Below are positions 9,052 through 17,209 of a DNA stretch of 64,000 nt, in pieces. Position 1 is the stretch's first letter, and every line of letters begins with the position of its first letter. The position numbers and the translations under genes were made by a program. Source of the DNA: Algoriphagus algorifonticola (lineage in GTDB: Bacteria; Bacteroidota; Bacteroidia; Cytophagales; Cyclobacteriaceae); the NCBI RefSeq assembly GCF_007655305.1, contig NZ_VLOG01000053.1, forward strand, positions 48,633 to 112,632, in the 5' to 3' direction. The notes below the pieces were generated by a model. The model did not search any database. It was not told the DNA's origin and saw only the letters and a list, made by a program, of their open reading frames with translations.

Positions 9052-10083
9052 ATGCATAAGGTATTTGTTTCCAAAAAACATTACACTAGAAAGAAGCCAC
9101 TTCTTCTAATTCTGGGGATTTTCGTGATCTTGACAGCCTTGATTTCTCTGAGTATTGGCCCATATGACTTATCAATAAAGGAGGTATTAAATGGGATCTT
9201 TCAGACCAAAAGTCTTCCGCTTCCTGCCACGGAAAGAGGGGTTTTGGCAAGGTTAATCATCTGGGAAATTCGAATGCCAAGAATCATATTGGCAGTTTTG
9301 GTTGGCAGTGCCTTATCCATTTCCGGAAACATCTTCCAATCTTGTTTTAGGAATCCTTTGGTGGAGCCTTATATCCTTGGAGTGTCCAGTGGTGCGGCTT
9401 TCGGGGCTTCGATGGCCATCGTTTTTCCTGCCATGTTTTTTTCTATTCCATTATCCGCCTTTCTTTTTGCCGGATTGACAGTCTTACTGACCTTGTCCCT
9501 GGGAGTTGTCAGGGGACAGATTCAAACATTATCCTTAATCTTAGCAGGGGTGGTCATAGGTTCTTTCTTTTCATCCCTAGTTTCTATTTTAAAATATTTA
9601 TCCAACGATGCCGCTCTAAGAGAAATAGTATTTTGGCTTTTAGGAGGATTCTACCACAGCGGTTGGAATGAAATCTATCTTTTAGCTCCAATAATCATTC
9701 CTGTATCCGGACTCGTTTGGTTGTTAGGATGGAAGTTGAATGTGATTTCGATTGGAGATGAAGAAGCCAAGAGCTTAGGTGTGGACCCGAAAAAAAATAA
9801 GATTATCCTGATCCTGTGTGCTACAGTTTTAACATCCCTTTCGGTGGCCTACGTAGGCATTATAGCCTGGGTAGGATTGATGGTTCCCCATGCAGCAAGA
9901 ATGATCATTGGGCCTGATAACCGTTATGTAATTCCATTATCCGCTTTAATTGGAACCTTATTCTTACTTTTTTGTGATACCCTTGCCAGAAATATGGCCA
10001 CTGGAGAAATCCCGATTGGTATTCTTACTTCAATCTTAGGTGCTCCTTATCTGATTTATTTACTAAGAACGAAAACCGTATAA
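9052..10083 (+). CDS. FecCD/BtuC-type ABC transporter permease
   Basis: About 343 aa from the ATG at 9052; a TTG at 9034 would give a longer form overlapping the previous gene. The family pattern is clear: RMPRIILAVLVGSALSISGNIFQSCFRNPL, then GVSSGAAFGASMAI, and near the end VAYVGIIAWVGLMVPHAARMI with GTLFLLFCDTLAR. About ten membrane segments are expected. It forms the membrane channel for the binding protein encoded upstream and the ATPase encoded two bases downstream. Confidence 0.93.
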   Translation: MHKVFVSKKHYTRKKPLLLILGIFVILTALISLSIGPYDLSIKEVLNGIFQTKSLPLPATERGVLARLIIWEIRMPRIILAVLVGSALSISGNIFQSCFRNPLVEPYILGVSSGAAFGASMAIVFPAMFFSIPLSAFLFAGLTVLLTLSLGVVRGQIQTLSLILAGVVIGSFFSSLVSILKYLSNDAALREIVFWLLGGFYHSGWNEIYLLAPIIIPVSGLVWLLGWKLNVISIGDEEAKSLGVDPKKNKIILILCATVLTSLSVAYVGIIAWVGLMVPHAARMIIGPDNRYVIPLSALIGTLFLLFCDTLARNMATGEIPIGILTSILGAPYLIYLLRTKTV

Positions 10084-10084
10084 C

Positions 10085-10852
10085 ATGTTGCTGCAAGTAG
10101 ATCAATTAAGTTTTCAGTATGATACCAAACCTGTTTTTCAGGATGTCAGTTTTGCTTTGAAAGCCGGGGAGCTATGTGCTATTTTGGGTATTAATGGAAG
10201 TGGAAAGTCCACACTCTTTAAGTGTATTATGGGCTTTATACATGCAAAAAGGGGGAGCATTTCTTTTGATGGAATCAATGCCAAACGACATAAAATCATC
10301 GAAATCGCCAAAAAAGTAGCTTATGTCCCTCAAGATCATCCCATTACTTTCCCTTACTTGGTCAGAGAAATGGTTCTCATGGGAAGAACTTCACGCATCG
10401 CTAATTTTTTTAAAATATCAGATGAGCAATACTTCAAAGTAGAAGAGGCATTACAAGCACTTTCTTTAGTGGATTTAGCGGATAAACCCTTTAATCAGCT
10501 AAGTGGTGGACAGCGGCAAATGGTTTTAATCGCACGGGCACTGGCCCAGGAGACCAAATTGATGTTATTGGATGAACCCACTTCCTCGTTGGATTTTAAA
10601 AATCAATTGCTGATTTGGCGTACATTGTTACAATTGAAGAAGGAGGGAAAATCAGTCCTGGTCTGCACCCATGATCCCAATCATGTACTTTGGTTTTGTG
10701 ACCGCGTACTCATTTTGGACAATAAGAAGTTGATTGCTGACGGTCCACCAAAAGAAGTGATGACAGAGCAGTTACTACAGCAGGTTTATGGTACCATGTG
10801 TACCTTGGAAGCTGTTGCAAACAAAAAGATGGTCCTTCCTCGAATGAGTTAG
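10085..10852 (+). CDS. ABC transporter ATP-binding protein (FecE/BtuD type)
   Basis: A 255-aa ATPase with Walker A GINGSGKST, Q-loop YVPQDHP, signature LSGGQRQMVLIARALAQ, Walker B LMLLDEPTSSLD and the switch His in VCTHDPNH. It follows the permease stop by one base. It is the energy-coupling subunit of the importer. The operon then ends 44 bases before the convergent TPR gene; no strong hairpin is visible between them. Confidence 0.95.
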   Translation: MLLQVDQLSFQYDTKPVFQDVSFALKAGELCAILGINGSGKSTLFKCIMGFIHAKRGSISFDGINAKRHKIIEIAKKVAYVPQDHPITFPYLVREMVLMGRTSRIANFFKISDEQYFKVEEALQALSLVDLADKPFNQLSGGQRQMVLIARALAQETKLMLLDEPTSSLDFKNQLLIWRTLLQLKKEGKSVLVCTHDPNHVLWFCDRVLILDNKKLIADGPPKEVMTEQLLQQVYGTMCTLEAVANKKMVLPRMS

Positions 10853-10896
10853 TTGGGTTGATTTTGTTACACCATAAATTAAATGCCTGAATTCCA

Positions 10897-12414
10897 CTAA
10901 CTTTCCCCTTCTTCTGCAATAATATTTTTAAGTTGGTTCAATTTTTCTTGATGTTGCTGGGCCTCACGCATAAATTCTTCACCTGCGTGGATGTCCATCA
11001 ATTCATCGATCCGCATTTGCATCTCATGAAGCCTGCCGGGATTGTTTTCATCAGAAGAATTATCGGCATACCATGAAGCTTCTAAGTAATTCAATAAAGT
11101 AATACTTCTTTCAATCGGAAAATTTTCCGCATCCCTGACAGCCAAAGCCTCTTGAAAATAGCTAAGTGCTTTTACAAAGTTATCTGACCTTACAGCTTGT
11201 GGGTATTTCATCAAAGCGTTCCCATAATGGGTACAGACTCTGGCATAATCGTAAGGGAATTCTTCTTTGGTAAAAATGGTCAAGGCCTCTGCAAAGCACG
11301 AAGCTGAAACTGCCGCCCAAACACTTTTCTTTTTCGCTTCATCAGGGATTTCTGAATAAATGATCCCTAAGCTTTCTTGAATCTCTGCATAGGCCAAGGG
11401 GAAATATTCCTTCGTAAAAAACCTACTGGCCTGTTGATAGGCTTCCATAGCCGGTTTAAAAAACTGAGGATTGCCTTTTTGAGACCAAGTGGTTAGCAGT
11501 CTTGCCTTTTGCAATAAGGCTTGATGGGCAAATTCTTCCATTCCCTCTTCCTGAAAAAGCTTGATGGCTCTGGTATAGTAGCCCAATGCTTCTGAAAAGC
11601 TTTCAGAAAAGCTGGCTATCATCCCAGCGTCCAAAAGACATTGCGCTTCTTCTACTTTAAACCCGTGAATATCATAGTAGGTGACGCATTGCCACAACTT
11701 ATCTTTTAATACTGTCAAACCTTTCTCATCATAAGGAGGGCTTAACAACTGCGTGGATAGATGGGCCAATGTAGCCTGTATTTTCATTTTTCCTTCTTGG
11801 GAAATTTCTGCTGTATGAATTCTTCTCAATTGTCCCTCCGCTTCAGCAAATCTCCCTTCATCAAACAGATAATTGAAATAATGAAAGGCTGAAAATGCAG
11901 CGTATTCCTCAGTTGGGGCAGACATCGTAGCTTCCTGGTAATAATAGTCCACTTTAGAGGCATCTTTTACATGGCCATAATGTCTTACCACGGCATGATT
12001 ATGCATCAGCCTATAGTCATCAAACTCCTCATAACTCTCTACAGAAATCAGCCGAGGATCTATTTCGCCGCCTTCCATCAAACCGATAATGATTTGAAAT
12101 TCTGATTTTAGTGTCGGGGAAAATGAAATAAGTTGCAAGGATTTCTCAAATTCTCCCAATCTTATCATGACTAAGGCCAAAAGTGCCTTTTCACTGAATA
12201 AAATTTTTTCCGGAAGGAGATAGGGAGGCATTGCATTTTGCCAATCAACAGGCAGGGTAATATACCCTTTATCCACGATAAGATGGTTAGCAGATGCTGA
12301 AGGCTTAATGGTCTCAATATCTGCAAATGTGAGCCATTCTTGAATTTTAAAATCGAAATAAACGGCATCTTTTATTTCTTCCCATAAGCCAATGTGACAG
12401 AATAACTTGATCAT
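10897..12414 (-). CDS. TPR-like repeat protein of the hydrogenase locus
   Basis: A 505-aa soluble protein without a signal peptide. It has many TPR-like helical pairs, for example QCLLDAGMIASFSESFSEAL, YYTRAIKLFQEEG and VCTHYGNALMKYPQAV. The N-terminal 200 residues (LPVDWQNAMPPYLLPEKI) are less repetitive and not recognised. It is the last gene of the unit endopeptidase-127 aa-TPR, with an ATGA overlap (12411-12414). TPR proteins usually act as protein-protein adaptors. A role in hydrogenase assembly, scaffolding or electron-acceptor coupling is inference from position only. Confidence 0.7.
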   Translation of the reverse strand: MIKLFCHIGLWEEIKDAVYFDFKIQEWLTFADIETIKPSASANHLIVDKGYITLPVDWQNAMPPYLLPEKILFSEKALLALVMIRLGEFEKSLQLISFSPTLKSEFQIIIGLMEGGEIDPRLISVESYEEFDDYRLMHNHAVVRHYGHVKDASKVDYYYQEATMSAPTEEYAAFSAFHYFNYLFDEGRFAEAEGQLRRIHTAEISQEGKMKIQATLAHLSTQLLSPPYDEKGLTVLKDKLWQCVTYYDIHGFKVEEAQCLLDAGMIASFSESFSEALGYYTRAIKLFQEEGMEEFAHQALLQKARLLTTWSQKGNPQFFKPAMEAYQQASRFFTKEYFPLAYAEIQESLGIIYSEIPDEAKKKSVWAAVSASCFAEALTIFTKEEFPYDYARVCTHYGNALMKYPQAVRSDNFVKALSYFQEALAVRDAENFPIERSITLLNYLEASWYADNSSDENNPGRLHEMQMRIDELMDIHAGEEFMREAQQHQEKLNQLKNIIAEEGES

Positions 12415-12794
12415 AAAATATGTATTTCTAAAATACCTTCTTTTTCGTCAAAACTATATTTCAGCACCTGATTTTCTTGAGATAAATCAGGATGATCTGC
12501 AAAAAACTCTTGTAAGGAAATTGATTTGTCCCCTTTAATATTCTTTTGTTTGACAAATAGCATAATGGGTTTAAACTTTGCCTTAAACGCCTTATTACTT
12601 GCCTTTGTCAAAAGAATTTTCCTTTCTTCTGGCATCATCGCCGCATAGGTTTGTCTTTCCTCACCAATCACCTGGTTTGCCAAATCATTTTGGATAATCA
12701 GGTGTTGATTTTGGAGTTGAACAGGAGTATCCAGTATTTTGCTTTGCTGTGGAATATTTTGATTGAAATCAAAGGCCCTTTCCATTTTTCTCAA
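12411..12794 (-). CDS. Conserved-looking 127-aa protein of the hydrogenase locus, unknown
   Basis: I do not recognise this 127-aa protein. It is soluble, with an Asn/Gln-rich first third (FDFNQNIPQQ), a basic middle (RKILLTKASNKAFKAKFKPIM) and a strand-like end (LKYSFDEKEGILEIHIL). It overlaps the endopeptidase gene by 17-26 bases, depending on whether the first or second Met (12785) is used. It overlaps the TPR gene by 4 bases. Such tight coupling argues that it is translated and works with them. Confidence 0.6.
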   Translation of the reverse strand: MRKMERAFDFNQNIPQQSKILDTPVQLQNQHLIIQNDLANQVIGEERQTYAAMMPEERKILLTKASNKAFKAKFKPIMLFVKQKNIKGDKSISLQEFFADHPDLSQENQVLKYSFDEKEGILEIHIL

Positions 12795-13269
12795 ATAGTT
12801 CTAAATCTTCAATAATTTTATTGGCCAAGTTGTGCGCAGATCGTTGGATGACTTCTGACATACCAACGCTTAATTTAGTATCTGTGATTGCTATCAAATA
12901 AACGGTGATATTGTCTTCAGGAAATTCATCCCTAAAGATTTTTTTGGCGTAGGAGAGCGCTTGGTCCCACTTGAGACTGTGCAGAAAAACCATGGGATCA
13001 TCTTGTATGGCTGATTGGATCTCCTCAGCAGGCAATTTAAATAGACTTCCGTCTTCGTGGCCAGAATGTATGACACCGTCTATGAGTAAAATCCTATCAT
13101 GATTTTTAAGCGAAAACAAGACCTCGAAGGCTGAAGTCCCCATATCAATAATGGTCAAGTGCTCATTAACAGGATTCAACTTATCTTTTAATAAGCGAAT
13201 TACCTCACAACCTACAGCATCATCACTTCTCACAGGGTTACCAAATCCAAGTATGGCAGTTTTTATCAT
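12769..13269 (-). CDS. [NiFe] hydrogenase maturation endopeptidase (HyaD/HybD family)
   Basis: A 166-aa protease of the HybD/HyaD/HycI family. It shows the N-terminal nickel-sensing motif GFGNPVRSDDAVGCEV and a DGVIHSG segment. Family members remove the C-terminal peptide of the large subunit after the Ni-Fe centre is inserted. Here that tail is the 15 residues after His 515 of the large subunit. It lies 114 bases downstream of the large-subunit gene behind a strong hairpin (13336-13369), so it may be expressed at a lower level or from its own promoter. Confidence 0.92.
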   Translation of the reverse strand: MIKTAILGFGNPVRSDDAVGCEVIRLLKDKLNPVNEHLTIIDMGTSAFEVLFSLKNHDRILLIDGVIHSGHEDGSLFKLPAEEIQSAIQDDPMVFLHSLKWDQALSYAKKIFRDEFPEDNITVYLIAITDTKLSVGMSEVIQRSAHNLANKIIEDLELFEKNGKGL

Positions 13270-13335
13270 GATTTCTAAAAGAGTAAATAACAGTGGAAAT
13301 CCCTAAAACTTGACAAATGCCAAGTTATGAAAATA

Positions 13336-13369
13336 AAAAAGTGGAAGCCTTTCCAGGATTCCACTTTTT
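13336..13369 (-). terminator. Hairpin between large-subunit and endopeptidase genes
   Basis: A perfect 11-bp stem (AAAAAGTGGAA / TTCCACTTTTT) encloses a 12-base loop, so the stem base gives A-runs and T-runs on both strands. It can serve as a rho-independent terminator or attenuator just after the hydrogenase structural genes. Confidence 0.65.
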
Positions 13370-13383
13370 AGCTGGGGAAGGCA

Positions 13384-14976
13384 TTATAATTTAAACTTGG
13401 TCAATTCTTTTCCACTCTTTCCATCATGGGCATGAACTGTACATACAAGGCAGCTATCAAAGGACCTCGCCACCATACCCACTTCTACGGGATCATGCGG
13501 ATCTTCGATTTCAGTTCCCTCGAGCGCTGCTTCGATAGGGCCAGGGTTTCCTTTACCATCATTTGGGCCTACATTCCATGTGGTTGGGGCCATCACTTGA
13601 TAATTTTCAATCACACCATTTTTGATCTCAACCCAATGTGCCAAAGCACCACGGGCCGCTTCAGTTGCTCCCCATCCTTTTCCATCTCTTTCTTCTGGCT
13701 TGATGTAGAATTCACCGTCCAGATCTATCTGACTGAGCCATTCATTCAAATATTCATAGATTCTTGGGGCCTCATGAAGCCGGGCCAAAGTTCTTGTAAA
13801 TACAGAAGGTCCTAATTTATCCATGATATCCAAAAACAAAGGGTCTCTGTTTTGGTGCTCCAAATTATCAGGATTTCCTGCCATAATCACCCTGGATAAT
13901 GGACCTGCTTCAGCAGCAAACCCCATATATCTCGGAGCTTTAGACCAACTATACTTACCTGAAAAATCAGTATTTTCCAGATTCTGAGAAGGTACCGGTG
14001 TCGGAATAGGCTCATCCCAAGGGTGGGCAGGTGGAACTTGTTTGTACCAAGCGTGATCCACATGCTCCTGAATATCCAGATGGTTTAAGCGGTGAAATTT
14101 GGATCCATCATAAAATCCTCCAGCTGAAATAACCGCATCATTCCTCCCCTCTATGGTCGGATGATTATATCTATCCTTGTGCAAATAAGTACCATAGGCG
14201 ATAAATTTGCCTACTCCCTGTCCAAACTTATCTATTCCAAATTCTAGACCGGCTCTGATAAACAGTCCCAAATCACTATTTCTCTGACTTTCATTTTCCT
14301 CTACCCAGGCCAACATATCATCCCATGATTTTATTTGTAAATACCTTTCTATAGAGCCGCCTAGGAAGTTTGTCTCCAACCATCTGTTTCTGAAATGATT
14401 CAGGATTGCATGTGCTCTTGTGATATCTTTCAAGGTGGGGGCGCACATTACACCTCCTGGAACCATATAAGAGGAATGTGGCCATTGTCCTCCAAAAATA
14501 GCATAGACCTCCACCGGCAAAGCAGAGGCAGTTAAGCCAGTTTGAAAGGAAGTACCCACATATGCTGCAAATCTTTTGGTCACTTCTTCATATAGCGGCT
14601 TATTCGCAAACTTTTTATTGGCCATATCGGTGGCAAAAATGGCATAAAACCACCTTGGTATACTCTGTAGCGTCTCAGTAGCCTGTCCTATAGCCCTTAA
14701 CAAAAGGGCATTTGGAGTGAGCTGTGTCTTCCATATGGTATCTAAGGCAGAGGAGGCACAATACAGGTGTGACCCACCACATATCCCACAAATTCTTGGG
14801 GTGACTATTAGCCCAGACTGAGGGTCTTTTCCGGCCATGATTTGTTCAAAACCACGGAACATGGCAGCCTGGGTATGTGCTCTTGTCACTACCCCGTTTT
14901 CCATATACACTTTTACGTCCAAGTCTCCTTCTACACGTCCGACCGGAGATATATTTAATTCTTTATATGTTGACAT
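13384..14976 (-). CDS. hucL: [NiFe] hydrogenase large subunit, group 2a (Huc/HupL type)
   Basis: A 530-aa catalytic subunit that binds the Ni-Fe(CN)2CO centre. The L1 motif RICGICGGSH is at residues 61-70 (Cys 63 and 66) and the L2 motif DSCLVCTVH at 507-515 (Cys 509 and 512, His 515), so all four cysteine ligands are present. A 15-residue tail after His 515 (AHDGKSGKELTKFKL) is the expected protease substrate. The wording SFDSCLVCTVHA-DGK, TQAAMFRGFE and AIFGGQWPHSS strongly resembles the Mycobacterium smegmatis Huc large subunit as I remember it, placing it in group 2a, aerobic and often high-affinity H2-oxidising enzymes. It follows the small-subunit gene by 8 bases. The huc name is by similarity. 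Confidence 0.95.
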   Translation of the reverse strand: MSTYKELNISPVGRVEGDLDVKVYMENGVVTRAHTQAAMFRGFEQIMAGKDPQSGLIVTPRICGICGGSHLYCASSALDTIWKTQLTPNALLLRAIGQATETLQSIPRWFYAIFATDMANKKFANKPLYEEVTKRFAAYVGTSFQTGLTASALPVEVYAIFGGQWPHSSYMVPGGVMCAPTLKDITRAHAILNHFRNRWLETNFLGGSIERYLQIKSWDDMLAWVEENESQRNSDLGLFIRAGLEFGIDKFGQGVGKFIAYGTYLHKDRYNHPTIEGRNDAVISAGGFYDGSKFHRLNHLDIQEHVDHAWYKQVPPAHPWDEPIPTPVPSQNLENTDFSGKYSWSKAPRYMGFAAEAGPLSRVIMAGNPDNLEHQNRDPLFLDIMDKLGPSVFTRTLARLHEAPRIYEYLNEWLSQIDLDGEFYIKPEERDGKGWGATEAARGALAHWVEIKNGVIENYQVMAPTTWNVGPNDGKGNPGPIEAALEGTEIEDPHDPVEVGMVARSFDSCLVCTVHAHDGKSGKELTKFKL

Positions 14977-14984
14977 TGTTTTGG

Positions 14985-15965
14985 TTATTTTGAGCTTTCA
15001 AATTGAGGTCTTGTTCCTACAATCACCTTATCCAGGGTACCCATCGCTTTTTCAAATCCGGCTCTCGCATAGTACCCTGCTTTGGTATTACCGGCCGGGA
15101 CTGACTTTGGTAAAAAACCCAAGTATTTCATGGTTTTGAAAACAGAGCCTTTTACAAGATCATTGTGAGGGAAGCCAGGCTCTGTACAGCCTAAGCAAGG
15201 ATGGTTTGCCCTGGTCTTACTGGATTGGCGGTTCCATAATATACGGTTACAACTAGCACGGGTCATGGGACCTCTACAGCCTACTTCGTAAAATAAGCAT
15301 CCGCCCCGTTTACCGAACTGACCATCCACTTTTTGGGCAAATGAAATGGCATTTGGACAACCTGTCTGAACAAAATCGGTGAAGAAGGTTTTAGGTCGAT
15401 GAAACTCATCCAATAAAACGTCCCCTATTCTTCCTGTAGAAATGGCTACTAAAATTTGGGTAATCCAATCAGGGTGCGCGGGGCATCCTGGGATATTGAT
15501 TACCGGTAATCCTCCTTTGGAAACATAATCAGCACCCAAAAAACCTCCTTTCTCTTTTTTGAGAAATTGCATTCCGGTACTTTCAGAAGGATTTGGCGGC
15601 ACCGCTGGAATACCTCCCCAAGTTGCGCAGTCACCTATCGCGACCACATAGCCTGAAACTTTGGACAAGTCTTTGATCCAATCCATCATAGGCCTTTCAG
15701 CAAAATAATTCATCGTACCGGTTCCGTTTGGCCCTTGTACGATGGAACCTTCATAAACCAGAATATCCAGTTGGGTTTTACCAGCAACGATGCTTTCCAA
15801 AAGGTCAGAGACCTGATGGCCTATTTCAAGACCTATAGATGGATGCCAGAGAATATTGACACCAAAATCGGTTACCAATTCCACTACAGTTGGCTCCTCT
15901 GCATTTAAAAAAGACATGGTGTTACCACTACATGCCCCTCCTTGCAACCAAAGAACATTTGCCAT
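14985..15965 (-). CDS. hucS: [NiFe] hydrogenase small subunit, group 2a (Huc/HupS type)
   Basis: A 326-aa iron-sulfur subunit that carries electrons from the Ni-Fe centre. Its N-terminus (MANVLWLQGGACSGNTMSFL) has no Tat signal and the C-terminus has no membrane anchor, so the enzyme is cytosolic, as in group 2a. Cluster motifs seen are GACSG, GDCATWGG, PGCPAHPDWI, GCLFYEVGCRGP, NRILWNRQSSKTRA and HPCLGCTEPGFP. The last segments are nearly the wording of the mycobacterial Huc small subunit as I recall it. An AT-rich 255-base upstream region with palindromes probably carries the promoter and operators of the structural operon. Confidence 0.95.
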   Translation of the reverse strand: MANVLWLQGGACSGNTMSFLNAEEPTVVELVTDFGVNILWHPSIGLEIGHQVSDLLESIVAGKTQLDILVYEGSIVQGPNGTGTMNYFAERPMMDWIKDLSKVSGYVVAIGDCATWGGIPAVPPNPSESTGMQFLKKEKGGFLGADYVSKGGLPVINIPGCPAHPDWITQILVAISTGRIGDVLLDEFHRPKTFFTDFVQTGCPNAISFAQKVDGQFGKRGGCLFYEVGCRGPMTRASCNRILWNRQSSKTRANHPCLGCTEPGFPHNDLVKGSVFKTMKYLGFLPKSVPAGNTKAGYYARAGFEKAMGTLDKVIVGTRPQFESSK

Positions 15966-16018
15966 TTAAGTTGTTGTTTTAGGTTAAATTGTTAAATGAA
16001 ATTCACTTGATCACAAAA

Positions 16019-16049
16019 CAAAATATTGAAATCAAGCAATGATATCAAA
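16019..16049 (-). promoter_or_regulatory. Candidate promoter of the hydrogenase structural operon
   Basis: On the minus strand TTTG (16046-16049) is followed after 20 bases by TATTTTG (16019-16025), close to the Bacteroidetes TTTG / TAnnTTTG consensus. The start codon lies about 55 bases further on. The -7 box is imperfect, so this is tentative. Confidence 0.3.
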
Positions 16050-16066
16050 TTTAAAAATTCTCAATC

Positions 16067-16144
16067 AAATTAGAAAGCGTTTCCTAATTTTTTTTGAATA
16101 TTTTTTTCTAATTTTTAGAAAAATTTTTCTAAAAATTAGAAAAA
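16067..16144. promoter_or_regulatory. Tandem palindromic operator-like sites upstream of hucS
   Basis: Two inverted repeats sit next to each other. The first (16067-16090) is AAATTAGAAA-GCG-T-TTCCTAATTT, imperfect by one position. The second is a perfect 42-bp palindrome (16103-16144) built from TTTCTAA and TTAGAAA units. Both contain the TTAGAAA half-site, which suits a dimeric regulator such as the TetR proteins encoded just upstream. The long palindrome could also form a terminator hairpin for the TetR transcript. Regulator assignment is inference. Confidence 0.5.
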
Positions 16145-16220
16145 TGATAACTGAGAGGGTTTTGAAAGCATACTAATCTTAAATCCTTGGATTTTATCAG
16201 TTTATGTAATAAAAAAGAGC

Positions 16221-16835
16221 TTAGATAAGAATGGGATATATATAAGCCACAAACTCTTCTTCTCCCCTGTCTGTCAGGTAGGGTGTCATTTGACTCCAAA
16301 CGGCCTCTTTGAAAAGTTTCTCCTCAGCTGGAAGCCCTCTTAATATTCTCTGCGGTAACCAAAAAATTATAGACATCCAGATATTACTGGAAAGTAACTC
16401 ATTCATTTCATCAGATTGAGGAACAAGGACACCCCGCTGAACATCAAATTCAATCCTGGATTTGACCTGTAATAACATCCGGTTGGAATACTTGTGCCAT
16501 TTCTCCAGGATATCTGGATAATTTCGCTCTATCTCAAACATGTCCGTAAAGAAAAAGCGGTACTTCATGAAAAAAGCATAGTATTGCTCGAGATTTCTGT
16601 CCAGTCCTTGAAAGTTCTCTATAAAAAGATAATCAGACAATATTTCAGAGAACTCACTAAAAATGAAGTCATAGACATGAGAAACTATTGCCTCTTTGTT
16701 TTTAAAGTGATAAGCTAAGTTTCCTACGCTTATATCCGCAGCATCCGCTATCTGTTGCAACCTTACATTGGCTACCCCATGTTCATTAAAAGTGCTTATC
16801 GCTGCTTCTAAAATTCTGTCTTTAGTTTTAGACAT
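16221..16835 (-). CDS. TetR/AcrR family transcriptional regulator (first of two)
   Basis: A 204-aa regulator. The N-terminal HTH is clear: KDRILEAAISTFNEHGVANV, RLQQIADAADISVGNLAYHF and KNKEAIVSHVYDF. The remaining residues form the helical ligand-binding/dimerisation domain, whose ligand is unknown. It is a paralogue of the protein encoded at 17206-17832, sharing VNVRLQ-I-D and S-GN-YHF. It lies 11 bases downstream of the 120-aa gene and just upstream of the palindromes before hucS, so autoregulation and control of the hydrogenase are likely. Confidence 0.9.
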   Translation of the reverse strand: MSKTKDRILEAAISTFNEHGVANVRLQQIADAADISVGNLAYHFKNKEAIVSHVYDFIFSEFSEILSDYLFIENFQGLDRNLEQYYAFFMKYRFFFTDMFEIERNYPDILEKWHKYSNRMLLQVKSRIEFDVQRGVLVPQSDEMNELLSSNIWMSIIFWLPQRILRGLPAEEKLFKEAVWSQMTPYLTDRGEEEFVAYIYPILI

Positions 16836-16846
16836 TTTCCCAGCTG

Positions 16847-17209
16847 TTAATTATAATCCAAATTTAATAACCCCTCTTTGATCATCAATGTTCCCCGTTG
16901 ATCTTTTGCTTCTTGTCGCCTAAACAACTGGGACATAATTTCCGCCTTTTTTCTATCTGATTGGACTGTAATGTTTCGGACCAAGAACTTTAAGGGTTGT
17001 TTATGATGTGCAAAAACAAGATCTATTCTAAAAGCTCCTCTTCGGTAAATCAACCTGTCTATTACAGCAGTATCTACAAGCCATTCGTTGGATCGCAAGA
17101 AATTAAATTCTGTCTCGTTTCCCAATCTATCCTCATACAATGATAATTGATTGATGGAGCGAAGTAACCAATTATACGTTTGAAAATCTAAAACCGGATT
17201 TTTTTTCAT
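16847..17209 (-). CDS. Unknown 120-aa protein between two TetR genes
   Basis: I do not recognise this soluble 120-aa protein. It is rich in Arg, Leu and Phe (NWLLRSINQLSLYEDRLG, IDRLIYRRGAFRIDLVFAHH) with no Cys and no signal peptide. Its start overlaps the stop of the upstream TetR gene (ATGA at 17206-17209), and 11 bases separate it from the next TetR gene, so the three are one unit. The coupling suggests a partner or effector-related role, which is inference. Confidence 0.6.
   Translation of the reverse strand: MKKNPVLDFQTYNWLLRSINQLSLYEDRLGNETEFNFLRSNEWLVDTAVIDRLIYRRGAFRIDLVFAHHKQPLKFLVRNITVQSDRKKAEIMSQLFRRQEAKDQRGTLMIKEGLLNLDYN

Noticed and set aside
16103..16144. The 42-bp palindrome only as a transcription terminator
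   Set aside because: It is almost pure A/T with repeated half-sites and weak stem stability, so an operator is at least as likely; termination was not called as the main role.
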